Assembly: GCF_016461825.1 (NCBI RefSeq)
Contig: NZ_JAEMNU010000078.1
Span: 1 to 56,636 of the forward strand
Source: Rugamonas violacea
GTDB lineage: Bacteria > Pseudomonadota > Gammaproteobacteria > Burkholderiales > Burkholderiaceae_D
Direction: 5' to 3'
DNA: 56,636 nucleotides
Position 1 is the first letter of the stretch. Each line of letters begins with the position of its first letter. The notes under the pieces were generated by a model, which had not been told where the DNA came from, did no database searches, and saw only the letters and a list, made by a program, of their open reading frames with translations. A program made the position numbers and the translations under genes. Positions 53,601 through 56,636 of the stretch are shown here, one piece after another.

Positions 53601-55619
53601 AGTGGACGTCCGTTCGAAACGACGCAGCAACTGAGCGACGCCAAATACACCAGCCGCACCGAGTATGACGCCTGGGGCCGTGTCGCCAAGCAGACGTATC
53701 AGCGGGGCGCCGACGGCGCCAAGGTGTTTGGGCTGCGTTACAACGGCTTCGGCTATCTGGCGCGGCTGGAGCGGGGCGATCTCGTGTTGTGGGAAGTATC
53801 GTCGCAGGACGCGGCGCAGCGCCCGACGCGTGTCGCGTTGGGCAACGGCCTGACGCAGAGTCGCGACTTCAATCCCGTCACCGGCCTGCTGGAGAACGGC
53901 ACCTTGCAGACGGTGGGCGCTGCCTTGCGCCTGCAGGAGGGCTACCATTACGACGTGCTGGGCAATGTGCAGAGTCGCTCGCAGTTTTGGGACGGGGTCG
54001 GATTCCACGAGGAGTTCAGCTATGACGCGCTGAACCGTCTGGAGTCGAGCACGGTGGCGCAGACCAAGCAGGTGTTCGAGTACGACGCGGTGGGCAATTT
54101 CACCAGGAAGTCGAACGTTGGCGCCGGCGCCTACCAGTACGGACCGGCCGGCGGCAAGGCGGCGGATCCCCACGCGCCGGGGCCGAACGCGGTGTTGGGC
54201 ATCCCCGGCATCGCCGGCGCCTTCGAGTACGACGACAACGGCAACCTGCTGAAGGGGGCGGGGCGGGAGGCGAGCTGGTTCAGCTTCGACATGCCCGAAT
54301 GGTTGAAGAACGGCACGAGCAAGTCGAGCTTCGTCTATGGTCCCGAGCACCAGCGCGTGCGGCAGGAGCGCAGCGACGGGACCAAGCTGATCTACGCCGG
54401 CGCGCAGGAGGTCGAAAACAGGAGCGGCCCGGTGACGGTCAAGACCTATTGGCCGATGGGCATCGGGATGGAGGTCGAGCGGGAGGGCGGCGCGACCGAG
54501 CTGAACTGGATCCACCTGGACCGCCTGGGCAGTCCGATCGCGATCAGCGACCAGGGCGGCAACGTGGTGGAAAAGCTGGCCTACGACGCGTGGGGCAAGC
54601 GCCGCCAGCTCGACGGCCGTCCGGTGAACGGCACGGCGACGCCGGATTCGATCGACGGGAAAGTGGACAACCGGGGCTTCACCGGCCATGAGATGCTGGA
54701 CCAGCTGGACTTGGTGCATATGAATGGCCGAGTGTATGATCCCTTGATCGGCAAGTTCCTGTCGGCCGACCCGCTGGTGACGGATCCGTTTGACGGGCAG
54801 AATTACAACCGTTATTCCTATGTGCTGAACAATCCGACCAATCTGACCGATCCGAGCGGTTTTTGCTATGTGCCAACCGGATCGTCCATCTGTAAACGTA
54901 CGGGCACAAGGGGCGGGGATCCAGTTACAGTTATTTCTGATGGGGCGTTATCGCCGAATCGGGCATCAGACGCGAAGTCGGTTGAAACCAGCCCGTCCGC
55001 CACAGGCAACTACCACGCCGAAGGTTCCGTGAATGCCAAAAACTTCGGAGCGGCAAACAATGCACCTGCCACTCAGTCGTATATTGGAATGGGGGAAGAC
55101 GGAGTTCCATATCGTTACGAAGGACCCGCTGCAGAGCCCAAGTCTACGTCCCAGAAAATCAAAGATGGCGTGGGTGATTTTGTTGAAGGTGCCATGCACG
55201 CTGCGGAAGGGATTCCCGGAGAGGGAATTGCTTTTGCTGGAGTTGTTAGGATTACCCGTGCAGCAAATTCGACCGTAATCGGGGCGCTAGAAAGAGGTGC
55301 TAGTGGCTTGTCGGGGCTGTGGTTTGGCGAAATGCGAACGGCCTTGATGACGGCACAGGATTCTTACAAAGGTAGTACGGTTATTGGTCATGCTCTTTCA
55401 AAGCATGCTGGACGTAATCCGCAGATATGGGGACGGATTTCCGGTTCAATGAAGACTTGGAACGACCAAGCAATGAAGCAATTTAGAGAGATCGTTCGTG
55501 CACCTGGAGAATTTCAGGAAAAGGCTTATGATGGAATTAAGTTCCTTGAAAAGCGTTTAGAGGACGGCCGAGGTGTTCGACTCAATATGGACTCGACATT
55601 TAAAGGCTTTATTGATTAA
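44667..55619 (+). CDS. giant exported Ig/SpvB/YD-repeat RHS toxin (fused TcB-TcC-like)
   Basis: The protein has 3,650 residues (ATG 44667; 44679 and 44745 are possible). A signal peptide ends near AHAQ (residue 49). Roughly ten Ig-like repeats fill 50-930, each ending like LRATDS.GK. An NBR1-like domain (FVSQTVPAAMRAGQPYNVVVKMRNTGTLAW) lies at about 932-1043, and more Ig domains reach about 1500. SpvB starts near 1512 (SYDIALVVPPGTAGVQPSLSLNYS). FG-GAP-type motifs (NIGDFNGDGAPDLLVD) lead to a TcdB-middle segment (near 2350-2460) and YD repeats. The RHS core is NRGFTGHEMLDQLDLVHMNGRVYDP and ends NLTDPSG (Asp3395). The tip (3399-3650) is low in GC and ends with HALSKHAGRNPQIW and DGRGVRLN, suggesting an RNase-like toxin; I cannot name the family. 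Such shells encapsulate and release the tip by cleavage at the DPxG site. Confidence 0.88.
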   Translation: MSTTMNSHPTPHTRRHPLPTVSSIAGMLCLLVRMALLLLLGGGQLAHAQAGAPVPTISSPLQGAKYSALSSAATLNYSGSTTIDAGAKIVKLEVYDGTRLIRSGGAVTTLTFALGTALGKHRVELRATDSLKRVGSAFVDFEVIAAVAPTVRMTAPSAGQSFAITSGVTVPVTVSGDATAFNDARITRIDVMEGAVSLGNALGDTINAVVPLDLGPHILHLRATDGIGKTTTTTPVTVNVTAPAPTAVFTSPAPNSIELAADKTATVELTGVATVDPAAAVATLEVWEGTVRKFYASNKSPNLAGKVVFPLGPHSVEFRVTDNRGMTAKAYTNFTVQAALPATVTMTAPRDGSSFALTSALTVLVPVSASARGAGAATIEKIEVLDNNVPRLTVDGDSVNDAVPLAYGPHVVKLRVTDSIGKVTLSEPVDVLVTAPDPAPELTLPVKDDTYLTPTATANVLMNGKPNLSGGAMLRMVEFYEGGKRIYITPTAVPPANPIVPTMNVRLAFAVGLHTVEARVTDSRNKKGSDVVTFTVADAPPALLAMSSPANGASFAITAGTMAGVPFKATARSVSSATIARIDVLEGARVVHTVKGDSLDELVDLPLGEHKLQLRVVDSVNKMTLGEELNISVTAPAPEPSFAAPDPDSIFLAPIPTGAIVELVGLANLAPGAGVSRLEFKENATVFAVSAAASATLTSKRTFTIGKHTVDFNVTDNRGMKASTSISFEVVPASPAIVTLAAPLDGSSYPVSTGTTGPVQLTGGAVAVGEATIAKLEVLDTNNRIVHTALKVDKLDITLNLAAGKHALQIRATDSVGKVALSTLANIIMTVPAPIATLDGPDDGSKYFTAGATANVTISGSGTAYNGSTIGKIELLDGGQLIASSAGRLFNQVKPLAVGRHALQLRSYNSLQQTALSEAANIEVVAATVGNDAQFVSQTVPAAMRAGQPYNVVVKMRNTGTLAWQDAGGYRLGAQNPADSRTWISTGRAHVSGVVATDQVATFTIPVTAPSKPGSYNFQWKMVKEGAGWFGANTENLVVVVAAGAGPSASLQVSPSNVRMVGSTPATLSFSGSGAEPGRKIVRLDLYRDAGDGYGAAVNTIAGGTASLSLNVKRNETGGVYRYKLRSTDDLGVSTDSEPVLVNVTDSPLLGMVKGVRIDAQNKPQLVGWMCQAGISQPLVYQVLLDAPTVATNGIVLTSGTANLGDEPDSANVEAQCGTPGAKHFFSVDLSAYTGEYSGRSIYVQAKPGPVVQAPAARSAMRAQGGRSLAQAQGTAPAAQALAAAAADVPPAVMPCEDRTCTMPGSLRIALTTPGKSEKFLAPATVFMSAQLSGGEGPYDEVAFAVDGQWSAGAPDTVVGRYFASQKDLAARTTPYLIQAKVRQGDMTIFSETRPILIGAAPVLTLTPTAPKDGAKYGIGVPITLSVTAVDSATAIQSVKFYANDALIGVALNGSGSWIASWTATIAGPYVITSRAFDGKGVQLLQSAAANIVVSTDPIGGGDPIAIAIDVPYLDKLDAGTLPGSLNVGSNGKASYDIALVVPPGTAGVQPSLSLNYSGASPNGLLGLGWSLSGLSSIQRCGKTIAQDGVNGRISFDHADRLCLDGQRLVLVNQAMSDDNYWSDNAEYRTEIESFSRVKTQKINGLRSFRVEAKDGRIMTYGSTETSYVKAILGSPNSGEAAKQSPPQEKTGPQSWALDSVVDRMNNYVSFVYEQDKYGEHRPKFMRYGGNGMPAHAGIVFDYEERSDIWTRYIDETRNDLRMRLSRITTYVGSNLNGEIATGGSKVREYTLAYEQSPTSGRSLLNAVKVCARNPQTSAMECLPETSFSWGKPDPLKKPGFASKGAWPGAPVLTTWNRVGGRNVSTNHADYFAFSDFENHGFTDVLEKRVASPIPADDGSQDSSEKESRNKIAPGTLRAKYRYFHNTGNAFSEHEYNIDVEGSHPEFVVLNIGDFNGDGAPDLLVDTSRGAKVCLSPLGRPEGAGTAGSMITFVCNGQRALGQNKDVELPYVVDIVGDGRSAYYGSQIRSGGAEVCWSKGCVVDKNAPNYVISSGINLPQELRSSLRDHVAMTEMVDFAGVGKPYEVRWSETQMVDKGDPSDSGEKFYEWKNPSGYVAITGFGTPDGSSPIANVLGYAYPENKPCIISLSCQPYYFDTPSLNSGLSADFNGSGQSGLVFGYAGQDSTGVHLKLPDLTVCLSTGRALDCRVRQKYSGSDYASVLAVGNFIGDGQPSILVGTVQTLAGGYQHRTGDLQMCRLLGDDTSGGTSKNDSNIVCEPWSGVKPPLNPTSDLAARDQVYFMDLLGTGRMQLVYYHVGQFDGNNELKGDYWELLEPIDLAKDKEALDQVVSVKNGLGLVSSVEFVDGVAAGVVGAGRTGVMAYPMRAVTSPNRVVGKLRTGTGAGADRTMAYQYLDGAMDLSGRGLLGFAKVITTDEQSSIVTTTEYSQAWPFNGMVKSSKAVWNGVTLTDVQNAPMIARPVPQANGSSTSFPYVEQSKAERRDLDSSELGTTLTQNHYDDWGNLDKQTVTSSASDGAVFINDTATNFRNDGARWLLGLPTSIVKTRTEPLATAVARALARDYDPVTGLLSSEVQQPGDPKYQLTTSYDRSGNAFGLVGTVTQTWFDPYENVGKSRTLSAITYDANGRFISTLKNAAGHQETHFNDPATGARTMLVGPNALATRWEVDGFGQARRELRADGNETRTYSKQCDFSCPVNAAMVQINDTFHGTKRSGVPKMIYADAAGHPLRSQTWGFDGRIIVADATYDSWGRLSRSDRPHFADETAQMDNLQGYDELSRVVSVTTIDEAGRLQEAKTEYRGFKTVLTNARQFTRTELRNVVGQMKKVTDAKNGVVEFDYDPFDNLRKTIDAKKNVITVEYDLLGRKIELRDPDLGWIGYKVDPLGRTWSSTTPRQRASQQSTRTEFDVLDRMIGRYETDLESHWVFDTAPTGVGQLAEAYTQTGQGRDYDRVHTYDDSGRPFETTQQLSDAKYTSRTEYDAWGRVAKQTYQRGADGAKVFGLRYNGFGYLARLERGDLVLWEVSSQDAAQRPTRVALGNGLTQSRDFNPVTGLLENGTLQTVGAALRLQEGYHYDVLGNVQSRSQFWDGVGFHEEFSYDALNRLESSTVAQTKQVFEYDAVGNFTRKSNVGAGAYQYGPAGGKAADPHAPGPNAVLGIPGIAGAFEYDDNGNLLKGAGREASWFSFDMPEWLKNGTSKSSFVYGPEHQRVRQERSDGTKLIYAGAQEVENRSGPVTVKTYWPMGIGMEVEREGGATELNWIHLDRLGSPIAISDQGGNVVEKLAYDAWGKRRQLDGRPVNGTATPDSIDGKVDNRGFTGHEMLDQLDLVHMNGRVYDPLIGKFLSADPLVTDPFDGQNYNRYSYVLNNPTNLTDPSGFCYVPTGSSICKRTGTRGGDPVTVISDGALSPNRASDAKSVETSPSATGNYHAEGSVNAKNFGAANNAPATQSYIGMGEDGVPYRYEGPAAEPKSTSQKIKDGVGDFVEGAMHAAEGIPGEGIAFAGVVRITRAANSTVIGALERGASGLSGLWFGEMRTALMTAQDSYKGSTVIGHALSKHAGRNPQIWGRISGSMKTWNDQAMKQFREIVRAPGEFQEKAYDGIKFLEKRLEDGRGVRLNMDSTFKGFID

Positions 55620-55626
55620 GGAACTC

Positions 55627-56103
55627 ATGCGAAATACTTTCGAAATTATATTTGAAAATGTATCTGAGCCTAGTGTGGACGGGCTCGTTAACGAGCTGTT
55701 GTCGCACGCGAAAGATATCGAATCGATTGAACTCTCGGAGGAGGGTACGTCAGAAAATAGCGATGTGTTTGGCCGAGAAAAATTGACCAAACTGTTGCTG
55801 GCTAAAGAGGCGCTGACGGCGATGATTCGTGTACGACGGTTTTTCGTAAATGCGGTTGTACTCGATGTTGCCTTGGTGAGAGTGGTCAAATACGAAAATA
55901 CTGTCGATGTGGACATTAGCTTTGACATCGAAGAGGAAAAAAATCCAGTTTCGATAATGAGTTCCTTACATCCGTATGCCTTGGAACTGGCGAGCTCTTT
56001 CTCGGTCGGAAACGTGTACGGAGGACTGGAGCCCGCAGACGACTGTGCGACTCGATATTTTACTAACTTGGAATTGGGGCCTTTACCCCACAGCGATAAA
56101 TAG
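55627..56103 (+). CDS. candidate immunity protein to the RHS tip
   Basis: This 158-residue acidic cytosolic protein has low GC and AT-rich codons like the toxin tip, unlike the rest of the region. It starts 7 bp after the toxin stop, with AAGGA overlapping that stop codon. No signal peptide or recognised family is seen; features are acidic helices (DIESIELSEEGTSEN) and a beta-rich C-half (DVALVRVVKYENTVDVDISFDIEEE). Position immediately after a polymorphic toxin tip is the standard place for its immunity gene, so function is inferred from context. Confidence 0.7.
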   Translation: MRNTFEIIFENVSEPSVDGLVNELLSHAKDIESIELSEEGTSENSDVFGREKLTKLLLAKEALTAMIRVRRFFVNAVVLDVALVRVVKYENTVDVDISFDIEEEKNPVSIMSSLHPYALELASSFSVGNVYGGLEPADDCATRYFTNLELGPLPHSDK

Positions 56104-56264
56104 ATTCGGCAAACAATATTGGAGTTGCCGGTGCAAAAGCAGCAGCACCTAGCGATGGACGTGCGCTAGCAGAACTAAATATCCCTAAGGTAGTTGTACA
56201 AGGCTATCTCCGTGCGATGGCAGATTTTGCGGACAACAATCGCGGCATATACGGATGGGGTTGA
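56103..56264 (+). pseudogene. orphan coding fragment, unknown
   Basis: A 53-codon frame without its own start reads NNIGVAGAKAAAPSDGRALA, then ELNIPKVVVQGYLRAMADFA, then ends GIYGWG before TGA. It looks like the C-terminal tail of a protein, perhaps a displaced toxin tip or immunity remnant, but I cannot name a family. Confidence 0.45.
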
Positions 56265-56275
56265 GCAGTCGGGCT

Positions 56276-56445
56276 AGCTGAGTCGTGTCGTCAGCATGAC
56301 AACGATCGATGAAGCAGGCCGCTTGCAGGAGGCCAAAACCGAGTACCACGGTTTCAAGACGGTGTTGACCAACGCCCGGCAGTTCACGCGCACGGAGCTG
56401 CGCAATGTTGTTGGCCAGATGAAGAAGGTCACCGACGCCAACGGT
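56276..56445 (+). pseudogene. displaced rhs core fragment
   Basis: These 170 bp match 53056-53228 of the giant gene with four substitutions and a 3-bp deletion near the end. They code for the same YD-region segment (TIDEAGRLQEAKTEY, FTRTELRNVVGQMKKVTDA). It is the remnant of a second rhs copy. Confidence 0.92.
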
Positions 56446-56543
56446 AGTTGTCAACAAAGTTGTCGCGTCACTTCATGCAGCCAGCTTCACTAATTCAGGT
56501 TCAGCCCGTTCCGGATTGAGCCAAACCTCGTCCTTCAATTTCT
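56446..56543 (-). other. probable IS remnant between rhs fragment and IS66 end
   Basis: The minus strand reads KLKDEVWLNPERAEPELVKL-AA and stops at 56473. The sequence just past it (GTTGTCAACAAAGTTGTCGC) could be an IS terminus. This frame also stays open through the 93-bp terminal repeat, so it might be the true tail of the repeated element's gene. Neither reading is certain. Confidence 0.35.
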
Positions 56544-56636
56544 GTAAGCGCTCCACGAACCCCAACCTATTCAGCCAGGCAGAATGCTGGTTAAATCCGG
56601 GGTATGCAAATCCTTCACATTCCACGGCAGCAGCGC
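56544..56636 (-). mobile_element. IS66-family element end (inverted copy)
   Basis: It begins GTAAGCGCTCCACGAACCCC and is the exact reverse complement of bases 1-93, with the transposase reading toward the left. The left flank differs from that of the first copy, marking the element boundary at 56543/56544. The window stops inside it. Confidence 0.6.

Noticed and set aside
51162..54719. 1,185-residue open frame opposite the YD region
   Set aside because: Low-complexity antisense translation; the sense frame has clear SpvB/YD/RHS motifs.

Overview
The window reads as chromosome of a high-GC betaproteobacterium, most likely an Oxalobacteraceae member (Massilia/Duganella/Janthinobacterium type). 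This rests on recognised proteins and gene order (ppsR divergent from ppsA; NfeD next to an SPFH protein; smpB divergent from ratA-rnfH; DUF4124 protein, guaB, guaA; a Burkholderiales-type porin), not on a search. Both ends carry the same 93 bp in opposite orientation, apparently the end of an IS66-family element. This is what a contig stopping inside a repeated IS would look like. The left copy cuts an EAL-domain gene.

Layout. 0.1-0.35 kb: EAL gene remnant. 0.6-5.7 kb: ppsR, ppsA, a possible small RNA unit, NfeD-like and SPFH membrane proteins. 5.7-8.1 kb: small genes of little-known families and a TetR repressor with two matching operators facing a divergent membrane protein gene. 8.1-20.6 kb: thirteen genes, all on the minus strand. 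Reading from upstream they are an ECF sigma factor, its anti-sigma factor, an S8 protease, a TorF-like outer-membrane barrel, a TIGR03118-type lipoprotein, a DyP peroxidase with its small partner, and a compact five-gene unit (GNAT/FeeM-like acyltransferase, SelO-like kinase-fold protein, isoaspartate-methyltransferase-like protein, class I methyltransferase, trypsin-like protease). 20.6-24.3 kb: IS debris, a sirtuin, two small unknown genes and a FlgO-type lipoprotein pair. 24.4-34.7 kb: core genes smpB, ratA, rnfH, a porin, DUF4124 protein, guaB and guaA, interrupted by a gluconate block (MFS transporter, gntK, gntR) that lies between two inverted 38-bp repeats.

34.8-56.1 kb is the most striking part. 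An 11-gene operon encodes a compact type II secretion/type IV pilus-like machine: PilO- and PilP-like proteins, a lipoprotein secretin ending in a cohesin-like domain, four pseudopilins, GspF, GspE, a possible PilM/GspL-like protein and a PilN-like protein. It is followed on the same strand by one 3,650-residue exported protein. That protein has a signal peptide, about ten Ig-like repeats, an NBR1-like domain, SpvB, FG-GAP and TcdB-middle regions, YD repeats and an RHS core ending in the DPSG motif, then a low-GC toxin-like tip. A low-GC candidate immunity gene follows at once. The operon and the giant gene have similar AT-rich palindromes upstream, suggesting shared control. My main hypothesis is that the pilus-like machine exports or displays this fused TcB/TcC-like toxin. 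Downstream lie an orphan coding fragment, a 170-bp copy of the rhs core and IS debris, the usual traces of rhs tip exchange.

No rRNA, tRNA or CRISPR array was found.
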